38,737 nucleotides of DNA, from the NCBI GenBank assembly GCA_043819345.1, contig JBDREX010000002.1, forward strand, positions 1 to 38,737. The letters run 5' to 3'. Below, one piece after another: positions 1 to 7,383 of this stretch. This DNA comes from CAYRDK01 sp043819345. Lineage in GTDB: Bacteria; Omnitrophota; Gorgyraeia; Velamenicoccales; Velamenicoccaceae. Under the pieces are notes generated by a model. The model had not been told where the DNA came from, ran no database searches, and worked only from the letters and a program-made list of their open reading frames with translations. Position 1 is the stretch's first letter. Each line of letters starts with the position of its first letter. A program made the position numbers and the translations under genes.

Positions 1-10
1 ACAATGGTAT

Positions 11-16
11 TATAAT
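11..16 (+). promoter_or_regulatory. Putative -10 box of the tRNA-Gly promoter
   Basis: A perfect TATAAT lies 18 bases before the first base of the mature tRNA, a reasonable distance for a short 5' leader. The -35 box would fall off the left edge of the window, so only half of the promoter can be judged. Confidence 0.5.
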
Positions 17-34
17 GACTTGCGATTTAACAAT

Positions 35-105
35 GCGAGCGTAGTTCAGTGGCAGAACACCAGCTTCCCAAGCTGGTTATGTGGGTTCGATTCCCATCGC
101 TCGCT
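35..105 (+). tRNA. tRNA-Gly (anticodon CCC)
   Basis: A complete cloverleaf can be folded by eye. The acceptor stem is 35-41 with 98-104, the D stem 44-47 with 55-58, the anticodon stem 60-64 with 72-76, and the T stem 81-85 with 93-97 (one G-U pair). The 7-base anticodon loop at 65-71 places CCC at 67-69, which reads GGG glycine codons. The T loop is TTCGATT. The discriminator base is T105 and no CCA is encoded. The last 15 bases of the gene recur downstream at 235-249. Confidence 0.95.
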
Positions 106-249
106 TGATACTTGAGATTTTAAGCTAAAGGTTCTTTGTAATCGATGGGAATCGAAGCCGACCCGAACGGCATTGCTCCGAGTGAGGGCGGCCGGTTCCG
201 AAGGAGCTCAAGCGAATGCGAGGCGGGCCAGGAAGATTCCCATCGCTCG
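89..249 (+). repeat. tRNA-Gly 3'-end direct repeat (89-103 and 235-249) framing a GC-rich insert
   Basis: GATTCCCATCGCTCG occurs at 89-103, inside the tRNA 3' end, and again exactly at 235-249. A third copy of the core lies inverted at 143-153 (CGATGGGAATC) and pairs perfectly with 235-245. Between the inverted arms, 154-232 is about two-thirds G+C, while the flanking DNA is strongly AT-rich, and it holds a small stem (157-160 with 168-171). A tRNA 3' end repeated downstream is the signature of an integration or duplication event. The insert is too short to encode an integrase and has no open reading frame, so it could be a scar, a non-autonomous repeat or a structured RNA. The remainder of the intergenic stretch, 250-311, shows nothing clear. 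Confidence 0.6.
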
Positions 250-311
250 TTAAAATGAATTTTATATTACCCTAGACCAGGAATCTAAAAAAAGAAAACG
301 ATATCCGTTGC

Positions 312-1007
312 ATGTGTCCTAAAAATAATAATTATATAGTTCTGAAGATGTTTTTTCTGATGTGCGCATTTTGTTTTTCTTCCTGTACAACTATAGACGA
401 TTCACATATAAAATCTGCAAACCTTACTGAGCATTCAAATGCGAGCATAACGTATACTGTTCAAAAGGGCGAGACACTTTGGCATATTTCAAAAGTTTAT
501 AATGTAGAAATAGCTGCTCTAATCGAAAAAAACAAGATTCAGGATTGCACAGCAATCGTAGAGGGCCAGACAATCCTTATCCCCGCGACAAAATCTCATA
601 TTGACCAAGCCAAAAAAATAGCAACACACGATAATAACACAAGCTTTATTTGGCCCATCAATGGTAAGGTCTGCGAATATTTCAACGCAAAAACAAATGG
701 AGTGGCTAATAAAGGTGTTGACATCGCTTTCAATGCAGGTGAAAATATCCTTGCCAGCCGCGAAGGAGAGGTCATCTTTATCGCAGATATGGCTGGCTAT
801 GGGAAAACGCTCATTATCAACCATCTAGACAACCTGACAACAATTTACTGTGGCAGCTCTGATATCGTTGTTAAAAAAGGTCAGCGAGTAACACAAGGGA
901 TGGTTATTGCAAAATCGGGTATTTCTCCGAGAAAAAGCAAACCAACTATGCATTTCGAAATCAGAAAAAAACATAAACCTCAAAATCCTTTATTTTATTT
1001 AAATTAA
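312..1007 (+). CDS. LysM/degenerate M23 lipoprotein, NlpD/EnvC-like amidase activator
   Basis: A predicted envelope lipoprotein of 231 aa that probably binds peptidoglycan and activates a murein amidase, as NlpD and EnvC do. The N-terminus has a hydrophobic stretch ending in a lipobox-like F-S-S-C (Cys25). A LysM domain spans about 48-91 and an M23/LytM fold about 113-231. The M23 zinc and catalytic residues are mostly gone: the first HxxxD reads N133-K-G-V-D137, the central YAH site reads Y179-C-G, and the HxH site reads T212-M-H214. The domain should therefore be non-hydrolytic. The ATG at 312 has no clear ribosome-binding site; the ATG at 348 would remove the only positive charge before the signal sequence. 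The next gene starts immediately after the stop codon. No amidase gene is visible in the window. Confidence 0.85.
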   Translation: MCPKNNNYIVLKMFFLMCAFCFSSCTTIDDSHIKSANLTEHSNASITYTVQKGETLWHISKVYNVEIAALIEKNKIQDCTAIVEGQTILIPATKSHIDQAKKIATHDNNTSFIWPINGKVCEYFNAKTNGVANKGVDIAFNAGENILASREGEVIFIADMAGYGKTLIINHLDNLTTIYCGSSDIVVKKGQRVTQGMVIAKSGISPRKSKPTMHFEIRKKHKPQNPLFYLN

Positions 1008-2630
1008 ATGGAAACTTTAGATTTTTTTACTAGAAAATTATCATTGGATTCTCTAAACAAGCGTATAGCTGACTTTAAAGATGGTTACCGGCAGAATATC
1101 GCTATCTTAGGAGATGAACTCACAGGCAAAACAACACTTCTTAAAACAATTTTAAATACGACTAACGATGAAGAACTCATACCTATTTATGTTGAAATCA
1201 TGCCTTACGAGTTCTCCATGTTTGTTAAACGGTTTCTCACAAGCCTTCTGTACAACTATTTAAAAAGATACCGGCTTATTTCTGCCAGAGAAAATCTTGA
1301 TTTTCTAATTAAAATGGCTCAGGAAAACCTGCCGACAACTGCACCCCAAATCAAAAACCTACATCTGAAATTATCGAAAGAAAAACCTGAGATTCTTTTC
1401 AGAGAACTATTTAATATTATTGAAACATTCCATGAAGAAACCAAAAAAAGGTGTGTTGTTATTTTCGACGAATTCCATAATTTAAAAAAATTTGAAATAA
1501 AAAATATCTGCCAAGAACTAGGCAAAAAAATCATGTTTCAAAAAGATACGTTTTTTATCTTTGCCAGTTCCTCAAAAAGTGAAGCAAAAACTATCCTTAA
1601 TAACGATCTATCTCTATTATTTGGTAATTTTGAGACAACAGAATTAGGCATGCTGGATGCAAAATCTTGCAATTTTCTTATCAGAGAAATATTTCAGGAT
1701 ATTGTCATCTCGAAAGATTTCATCGATTTTCTCATTAATTTCACTGATGGACATCCGTTTTACTTAAAATTATTTTCTCAGGAAGCAGTCTCTTTATGCA
1801 AAATCGCAGGATTGCCTGAGCTAGAAAAAGAGGCTCTCATACAGGCTTTCGAAAATCTGCTTTTTTGTGAATGGGGGATTTTCAATATCAAATTCATGCA
1901 CTTCCTTTCTCAGCTAACGTCCAACCGCACAAAAAATCACTTCATCTATTTGCTTGATGCGCTAGCATTAGGAAAAAACAGGATTCAGGATTTAGCATCA
2001 CAATTAAGACGACAAAAATCTGAACTCACGCAAAAATTAAATCGCCTGATCGAGCAAGATATTGTAATAAAAAACGGCTCTTTTTACAGCATTAAAGACC
2101 GCGTCTTCTGGTTCTGGTTAAAATTTGTCCACCATGAAAAACTAAACAGCCTAACACCAGACCACAGCGAACAAGTCCAGCACTTCAAATTTAAAATCGA
2201 TGCGGAAATGGATGAGTTCATGAATGCATCAAAGAAAAATATTATCGATAGGATGATAGATTTATTTAATCTTTTTGAAGGTGATGATATCCAGATTGAT
2301 AAAAAACGATTCCAACTATCAATTTTCAAAGAACTAAAAATAGTTCGCTTTGACAACACAAATATTAAATTAGGAATTTTTGGTAAATCTCAGGACTGCT
2401 TCTGGTTAGCTGCCATTAAAGAGGACGGCATTAAAGAAGGTGACATTAGTGAATTTATTCAATCCTCTAAAAAATTTAAACAAAAAAGCATCAATAAAGT
2501 CATGATCGGCTTGAGCGATATTGACCGCAATGCTAAACTCTTAGCCAAAGAATCCAGAATTATTACTCTAGATTTAGCTCATGTTAACAGCCTATTTGAT
2601 ATTTATGGCAAACCTAGAATTATACGATAA
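1008..2630 (+). CDS. AAA ATPase, archaeal ATPase (PF01637)/DUF234-like
   Basis: A 540-aa STAND/AAA-type ATPase of the family known as archaeal ATPase-2. Walker A is GDELTGKT at 35-42 and Walker B is CVVIFDE at 149-155. The middle contains the sensor region and a winged-helix segment (about 300-365) followed by a KDRVFWFWLKF motif typical of the junction with the DUF234-like C-terminal domain. That domain (about 400-540) may have a restriction-endonuclease-like fold, but I do not see its catalytic residues clearly. Substrate and role are unknown for the family. The start codon abuts the stop of the upstream lipoprotein gene and the stop abuts the next ATG, so translation is probably coupled. 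Confidence 0.8.
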   Translation: METLDFFTRKLSLDSLNKRIADFKDGYRQNIAILGDELTGKTTLLKTILNTTNDEELIPIYVEIMPYEFSMFVKRFLTSLLYNYLKRYRLISARENLDFLIKMAQENLPTTAPQIKNLHLKLSKEKPEILFRELFNIIETFHEETKKRCVVIFDEFHNLKKFEIKNICQELGKKIMFQKDTFFIFASSSKSEAKTILNNDLSLLFGNFETTELGMLDAKSCNFLIREIFQDIVISKDFIDFLINFTDGHPFYLKLFSQEAVSLCKIAGLPELEKEALIQAFENLLFCEWGIFNIKFMHFLSQLTSNRTKNHFIYLLDALALGKNRIQDLASQLRRQKSELTQKLNRLIEQDIVIKNGSFYSIKDRVFWFWLKFVHHEKLNSLTPDHSEQVQHFKFKIDAEMDEFMNASKKNIIDRMIDLFNLFEGDDIQIDKKRFQLSIFKELKIVRFDNTNIKLGIFGKSQDCFWLAAIKEDGIKEGDISEFIQSSKKFKQKSINKVMIGLSDIDRNAKLLAKESRIITLDLAHVNSLFDIYGKPRIIR

Positions 2631-3113
2631 ATGAAAATAATCGTTCTTTCAGACACACACATACCAGATAAAGGCGACGATCTACCGACAGTCGTCATGA
2701 AGGAGTGTATGGAAGCGGATATGATCATCCATGCGGGTGACTTTACTTCACTTGAATTCTACAATAAGTTAAAAAAGATAAAGCCGCTAAAAGCCGTCTT
2801 AGGAAACATGGATTGCTGCCCGCTTCGCGATATCCTAAAAGATAAGGAAACTTTTGAGATTCAAAAATATAAAATCGGCCTAATGCATGGGTTTGGCGCG
2901 CCAAACAACATTCTGGATAATGTCCAAAAAAGTTTTAATGAAAATTTTGACCTAATTATTTTCGGCCATTCTCATGCGGCAATAAGCAAAAAAAGAGGCA
3001 AAACCCTGTTTTTTAACCCTGGCAGCTGCACAGATAAAATATTTACCGATTACAACTCTTTCGGTATAATTGAAATCAACAAAAGTATCAAAGCGCATAT
3101 TGTAAAATTATGA
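2631..3113 (+). CDS. YfcE/MJ0936-type metallophosphoesterase
   Basis: A single-domain calcineurin-like phosphoesterase of 160 aa, the usual size for the YfcE/MJ0936 group of cytosolic phosphodiesterases. All metal-binding blocks are visible: D8 and H10 in SDTH, D37 in HAGD, N59 in GNMD, H86 in MHG, and H113 and H115 in GHSH. The NPGS block follows. The physiological substrate is not known for this group. The gene starts directly after the ATPase stop codon and overlaps the next gene by four bases (ATGA), so it belongs to the same operon. Confidence 0.9.
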   Translation: MKIIVLSDTHIPDKGDDLPTVVMKECMEADMIIHAGDFTSLEFYNKLKKIKPLKAVLGNMDCCPLRDILKDKETFEIQKYKIGLMHGFGAPNNILDNVQKSFNENFDLIIFGHSHAAISKKRGKTLFFNPGSCTDKIFTDYNSFGIIEINKSIKAHIVKL

Positions 3114-3595
3114 CCAACAAAAGGCTCTGGGCTCCCTGGAGAATTCAATACATAAAAAATTTCAAAAAAGAAAAAGGATGTCTTTTTTGCCGGGTTTTCA
3201 AGTCAAAACAAGACGCTAAAAATCTGGTTATTTTTCGCTCCCAAAACACCTTAGTAATGTTAAATTTATACCCTTACAATAATGGCCATCTCATGGTTGC
3301 CCCTATCCGTCATGTAGCTACGCTAGAACTACTCAAGCCCGATGAGATAGCCGACCTTATGCAATGCGTAAACAAAGCCAAGCTCCTGCTTGATAAAACG
3401 CTTAAACCCGAAGGTTATAATATCGGCTGCAATGTTAATAGAATTGCGGGTGCCGGATTTGATCAACACCTGCATATTCATATCGTCCCCAGATGGGCAG
3501 GAGATACAAATTTTATGACACCTCTTTGCAACACGCGCGTTATTTCACAATCGCTTCATGAACTTTACGAAGAACTCTCAAAAAACAATAAATAG
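3110..3595 (+). CDS. HIT family nucleotide hydrolase/phosphorylase (Ap4A-type)
   Basis: A 161-aa histidine-triad protein. The triad HLHIHIV is at 120-126 (H120, H122, H124), with the asparagine/glycine-rich strand NIGCNVN just before it. The N-terminal LWAPWRIQYI block and the C24-x2-C27 pair match the branch that contains bacterial and mycobacterial diadenosine polyphosphate phosphorylases rather than the HINT branch. It probably cleaves dinucleoside polyphosphates such as Ap4A in the cytosol. It overlaps the phosphoesterase gene by ATGA and is followed two bases later by the dNTPase gene, so the operon groups enzymes acting on nucleotides. Confidence 0.88.
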   Translation: MTNKRLWAPWRIQYIKNFKKEKGCLFCRVFKSKQDAKNLVIFRSQNTLVMLNLYPYNNGHLMVAPIRHVATLELLKPDEIADLMQCVNKAKLLLDKTLKPEGYNIGCNVNRIAGAGFDQHLHIHIVPRWAGDTNFMTPLCNTRVISQSLHELYEELSKNNK

Positions 3596-3597
3596 AT

Positions 3598-4737
3598 ATG
3601 ATTAATTCTAAAGATTCAGGACTGGCTTCTTATGCAGCAAACGGCAATAATAGCCGTGGCCGAAAACATAAAGAAGCTGAACACGCCTACCGCAGCCTCT
3701 ACCAGAGAGACAGAGACCGCATCATCCATTGCGCTGCTTTCAGAAGACTAGAATATAAGACTCAGGTATTCGTTAATCACGAAGGCGATTACTACAGAAC
3801 GCGACTGACACACTCCCTAGAAGTAGCTCAAATTGCCCGAACAATCGCCAAGGCGCTCAATCTTAATGAAGAGCTAACGGAAGCACTATCTTTAGCCCAT
3901 GACCTGGGGCATACTCCCTTTGGACACGCTGGCGAAGAAATACTCAACAAACTCATGAAAAAGCATGGTGGCTTTAACCATAATCTGCATACACTCAAAA
4001 TTGTCGATGAACTGGAAGAACGTTATCCTGATTTTCCGGGCCTTAATCTTACATGGGAGACAAGGGAGGGCATTGTCAAGCATACAACAGAATTTGACAA
4101 AGCCAAGATTCCCAAAGAGTTAGATCCAAACCACATGCCCACGCTTGAAGCACAAATAGTTGACATTGCCGATGAAATAGCATATGATAATCATGACTTG
4201 GATGATGGCTTAACTTCAGGCCTTATTCAAGAAGAAGAGTTAAATAACATAGGCCTTTGGAAAGAAACAAAAAATTTAACCAAGCCGGATAACAGCAATA
4301 AAAAAAGCTCTTTAAAAAGATATCAGAGTATTCGCAAATTAATTTCTGTTTTAGTTGATGATTGTATTTCAGAGTCTCAAAGAAAGCTAAAAACAAATAG
4401 CATCAAGAACTTAGACGACGTCAAAAAAACACGTTACAGGCTTATTGATTTTAGCGATCAAATAAAAAAGAAAAGAATCCCTTTGCGTGACTTCTTAAAA
4501 AACGAACTCTATCATCATTACAGAGTTAACAGAATGTCCGATAAAGCACAGCGTTTTATTGAGGCTCTCTTTAGTGCTTATTTAAGAAACACAGCCATGT
4601 TACCTACTGAAAACCAAATCAAAATTAAAAACAGTAAAAGCGCGCATATTGTAATTTGTGACTATATTGCGGGCATGACAGATAGGTTTGCTCTCGATGA
4701 ACACGAAAAACTATTTAACCCTTACAAAAAGGTATAA
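3598..4737 (+). CDS. dgt: dGTPase-like deoxynucleoside triphosphate triphosphohydrolase
   Basis: A 379-aa HD-domain enzyme of the dGTPase-like group, which removes the whole triphosphate from dNTPs and so trims the DNA precursor pool. The metal-binding HD signature is clear: H72 in LTHSLEVA, H101-D102 in AHDLGHTPFGH, with H105 and H110. The N-terminal Y-R-x2-Y-Q-R-D-R-D-R-I-I block before the HD domain is typical of this family. It starts two bases after the HIT gene. Its 3' end overlaps the next reading frame by about 41 bases. The exact nucleotide preference cannot be read from sequence. Confidence 0.9.
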   Translation: MINSKDSGLASYAANGNNSRGRKHKEAEHAYRSLYQRDRDRIIHCAAFRRLEYKTQVFVNHEGDYYRTRLTHSLEVAQIARTIAKALNLNEELTEALSLAHDLGHTPFGHAGEEILNKLMKKHGGFNHNLHTLKIVDELEERYPDFPGLNLTWETREGIVKHTTEFDKAKIPKELDPNHMPTLEAQIVDIADEIAYDNHDLDDGLTSGLIQEEELNNIGLWKETKNLTKPDNSNKKSSLKRYQSIRKLISVLVDDCISESQRKLKTNSIKNLDDVKKTRYRLIDFSDQIKKKRIPLRDFLKNELYHHYRVNRMSDKAQRFIEALFSAYLRNTAMLPTENQIKIKNSKSAHIVICDYIAGMTDRFALDEHEKLFNPYKKV

Positions 4738-5773
4738 ATCGCTACTATCAACCTTGCATTCCATATATAGGCTTATTAATTCTACCTATGATGTGGCTGA
4801 CCTGATTTCAAGACTCTCTAAGCTTTTATCTCAAATTTTTAAATGCAACAAATGCACTATTGTCCTGCTAAACAACTCTCATAATCAAACCGCCGTCAGA
4901 TGCAGCATTCACAACAATAAAAGATTTGTCTCCTGCAAAAAAAACCCTTTTAAAAACAAACTGGAATGTAGAATTGTATCTACAAGTTGCGGCATAAAAA
5001 AAGATGATATCCTTGCTGTCCCACTTATCGGCGAAGATGTTATAGGTTTCATCATCGTTTCAAAAAATAAAAAATGCCTCAACAAAGAAGGTACTTTTGA
5101 CAATTTTGATTTTGAAACCTTGATCACACTCGCAGGTCAAATCGTTATGGCCATTAAAAATATCCAGCTCTATAGAGAGCAGGAAAAACTTATCATGGGA
5201 ACAATTAAATCTCTTGTTACCGTGTTAGATTCGAAAATGCCAAGCGCATATACGCATACACCCTATTTTTCAAGGCTCGTCAAAGCGCTGGCTGTTGAAA
5301 TGAATTTACGCAAAAAGGATACGGATAGTTTAAAATATGCCAGTTTACTGCACGATGCCGGAAAAATTAACATCCCAACAGAAATACTTACAAAATCTTC
5401 TCAGCTAACAGGAGAAGAGTATGACATTATTAAACGCCATCCACTTAAAAGTGCTGAAATCATCAAGCACCTGCAAATCCTTAAGCCCGTTGTACCTATC
5501 ATTGTGCACCACCATGAAAAATACAACGGTACAGGATACCCTTCCAGGCTCAAAAAGGGGAAAATTCCTATCGGAGCACGCATTATGGCCGTAGCCGATG
5601 CTTTTGATGCTATGGTTTATGGAAGGCCCTACAAAGAAAGGATGTCGGTTGAAGATGCTCTCGAAGAGATAAAAAAGAACAGCGGCACGCAATTTGACCC
5701 TCAGATTGTGAAATCCCTCGTAAAAATCTCTAAGAATAAAAAATTAAAAAAATACTTGCATTTAACACGATAA
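4697..5773 (+). CDS. GAF + HD-GYP protein, putative c-di-GMP phosphodiesterase
   Basis: A sensor-effector protein of 358 aa. Residues about 20-160 form a GAF-like sensory domain, then an HD-GYP domain runs to about 335. The HD-GYP signatures are intact: LLHDAGKI for the HD pair, RHPLKSAEII, HHHEKYNGTGYP for the GYP motif, and VADAFDAM. Intact HD-GYP domains hydrolyse cyclic di-GMP to pGpG or GMP, so this is predicted to lower c-di-GMP in response to a GAF ligand. I chose the ATG at 4697 over an in-frame TTG at 4688. Either start lies inside the end of the dGTPase gene, which implies translational coupling. Confidence 0.88.
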   Translation: MNTKNYLTLTKRYKSLLSTLHSIYRLINSTYDVADLISRLSKLLSQIFKCNKCTIVLLNNSHNQTAVRCSIHNNKRFVSCKKNPFKNKLECRIVSTSCGIKKDDILAVPLIGEDVIGFIIVSKNKKCLNKEGTFDNFDFETLITLAGQIVMAIKNIQLYREQEKLIMGTIKSLVTVLDSKMPSAYTHTPYFSRLVKALAVEMNLRKKDTDSLKYASLLHDAGKINIPTEILTKSSQLTGEEYDIIKRHPLKSAEIIKHLQILKPVVPIIVHHHEKYNGTGYPSRLKKGKIPIGARIMAVADAFDAMVYGRPYKERMSVEDALEEIKKNSGTQFDPQIVKSLVKISKNKKLKKYLHLTR

Positions 5774-5783
5774 AAATTATAAT
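5756..5783 (+). promoter_or_regulatory. Sigma70-like promoter of the SPOR gene
   Basis: TTGCAT (5756-5761), a 16-base spacer, and a perfect TATAAT (5778-5783). The predicted transcription start, near 5790, is only about five bases before the ATG at 5795, so the message would be nearly leaderless. The promoter overlaps the end of the HD-GYP gene. Confidence 0.6.
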
Positions 5784-5794
5784 ATTAGACCGAT

Positions 5795-6430
5795 ATGGGT
5801 ACGAATGCTTCATCAAAAAATCAGCAGATAGAGTTTGATGTATTTCCAAAAGAGAAGAGACAAAAAGACTCGTATCCATTTGACACGCAAATTGATACAG
5901 CTGAAGAAACGCCAGCCATCAACGTCGTTTTTTCAAATCAAAGCGTCATTGTCGTTATTATTTGCGCTGTTTTACTGCTAATAGCGAGTTTTTCACTTGG
6001 AGTAGAAAAAGGAAAGCTCATTACAAGAAGCGGCCAAGAAACCATAGAAGCCGCACAGAGCAAGCCCACAGCCCAAGAAAACAGCATGCCTTTTAAAGAA
6101 CCAGAACCAAAGGGCATAATAATAGCGGAAAATACCATTGACGTTAAGGCTGTCACAGAGGATAAGCTTTTAGCAAAAAGTGATTTAGAAGAAATAAAGG
6201 ATGCAGCAATAAAGCCCGGTTACACAATTCAAGTAGCATCATTAAAAACTGATGATTCTGCTAAAGAACTATCTGAATCTTTAAAGAAAAAGGGCATACC
6301 TTCTTTTACAAAAACGTCCGGAGAATACATAATTGTTCTTGCGGGTAATTTTAAAACAAGAGAAGCTGCGCAGTTGCAGTTTAAACAACTCAAAAAAACA
6401 TTCAACGACTGTTTCATAAGAAAGATCTAA
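5795..6430 (+). CDS. SPOR-domain inner-membrane protein
   Basis: A 211-aa bitopic membrane protein. A charged cytoplasmic stretch of about 48 residues precedes one transmembrane helix (about 49-68). A linker follows, then a SPOR domain (about 135-211) beginning PGYTIQVASLK. SPOR domains bind peptidoglycan stripped of stem peptides, usually at the division septum, so a role in cell division or envelope maintenance is likely. No enzymatic domain accompanies it. It has its own promoter and is followed one base later by the small basic protein gene, so the two are likely co-transcribed. Confidence 0.85.
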   Translation: MGTNASSKNQQIEFDVFPKEKRQKDSYPFDTQIDTAEETPAINVVFSNQSVIVVIICAVLLLIASFSLGVEKGKLITRSGQETIEAAQSKPTAQENSMPFKEPEPKGIIIAENTIDVKAVTEDKLLAKSDLEEIKDAAIKPGYTIQVASLKTDDSAKELSESLKKKGIPSFTKTSGEYIIVLAGNFKTREAAQLQFKQLKKTFNDCFIRKI

Positions 6431-6431
6431 A

Positions 6432-6701
6432 ATGTCTATTCACCCATCATTAGGAGTTGCAGTAAAAGGTAAACAGCAGAAATCTGTTCTTAAAAGAGCT
6501 GATCGCATCAAACATTTGATGAAAAAAGGACTCTGGAAAGAAGAGAGCAAAGTTTTTGGCTTGCCGAAAATAAAAGCGGTCCGCATTAAAGTCAAAAAAG
6601 AAGTTGCTGAAAAACCTGCTGAAGGCGCTGCTGCCGCCGCTGGAAAACCTGCTACTGCAGCCGCACCAGCACAGAAGACAAAAGCTGCACCTAAAAAATA
6701 A
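6432..6701 (+). CDS. PVC-type small basic protein with Ala/Lys-rich tail
   Basis: An 89-aa, very basic protein. The first about 55 residues (starting MSIHPSLGVAVKGKQQKSVL and containing R-A-D-R-I-K-H-L-M and KGLWKE-x4-FGLPK) resemble the small basic protein family (TIGR04137) shared by Chlamydiae, Verrucomicrobia and Planctomycetes, which has been suggested to be ribosome-associated. The tail from about 60 is low-complexity Ala/Pro/Lys and resembles tails of nucleic-acid-binding proteins. It follows the SPOR gene by one base. The family match is from memory of the motif, but it is distinctive and is the best taxonomic marker here. Confidence 0.8.
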   Translation: MSIHPSLGVAVKGKQQKSVLKRADRIKHLMKKGLWKEESKVFGLPKIKAVRIKVKKEVAEKPAEGAAAAAGKPATAAAPAQKTKAAPKK

Positions 6702-6750
6702 CCGTTTTTCTTTATTTTTAAGAATAACAATCTTTTTTTGAAGGTAAGTT

Positions 6751-7383
6751 TTGCCTAACGGACGAAGTATGGGAATTATCGCTTCATTGATTATTTTTTT
6801 AGTAGCTGTCACTATTCATGAATGCGCTCATGCTTTTACCGCATATAAGTTAGGCGATATGACAGCCAAAAAAATGGGCCGGTTAAGCTTGAATCCACTG
6901 ACCCATATTGACCCCTTCGGAACAATTATCTTTCCTGTAATGTTAATAGTTTTACACTCGCCTGTACTATTTGGTTGGGCCAAACCCGTTCCGATAAATT
7001 TTGCAAATCTTAATAATCCAAAGAAAGATATGATTTGGGTTGGTCTAGCAGGGCCAGCAGCGAATTTTGCCTTTGCGTTGATGGCTTCTATAGTTCTTAA
7101 AATCTTCTTAAATACTGAATCAGGGCCGGCTATTTTCTCATCTCTGCTACAATATGCCATAATAGTCAATATTGTTTTAGCTGTCTTTAACTTAATACCC
7201 ATTCCTCCTCTGGATGGTTCCCGCGTACTTATGGGGCTGCTGCCAAGACCGCTAGCTATTACAATCGCAAAATTGGAACCCTATGGATTTATTGTTCTGT
7301 TTGCGTTATTATATATGGGATTATTTGATGTCCTTGTATGGCCGATAGCCACACACATAACAAGATTGCTTTTACACATATGA
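6751..7383 (+). CDS. Site-2 protease family (M50) membrane metalloprotease
   Basis: A polytopic zinc protease of 210 aa from the minimal, PDZ-less M50 group. The HExxH motif is H23-E-C-A-H27 within the first helix and the third ligand lies in IPIPPLDGSR near residue 150. Five to six hydrophobic segments fit an enzyme that cuts substrates within the membrane; substrates are unknown. The TTG start at 6751 is chosen because GAAGG (6740-6744) sits six bases ahead; an ATG at 6769 is possible and would remove six residues without affecting the core. The stop codon overlaps the aroB start (ATGA), so the two are co-transcribed. Confidence 0.88.
   Translation: MPNGRSMGIIASLIIFLVAVTIHECAHAFTAYKLGDMTAKKMGRLSLNPLTHIDPFGTIIFPVMLIVLHSPVLFGWAKPVPINFANLNNPKKDMIWVGLAGPAANFAFALMASIVLKIFLNTESGPAIFSSLLQYAIIVNIVLAVFNLIPIPPLDGSRVLMGLLPRPLAITIAKLEPYGFIVLFALLYMGLFDVLVWPIATHITRLLLHI

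Noticed and set aside
6440..6812. Long minus-strand frames rich in Phe/Ala opposite the small basic protein
   Set aside because: They mirror the Lys/Ala-rich coding strand, lack ribosome-binding sites and overlap two well-supported genes.
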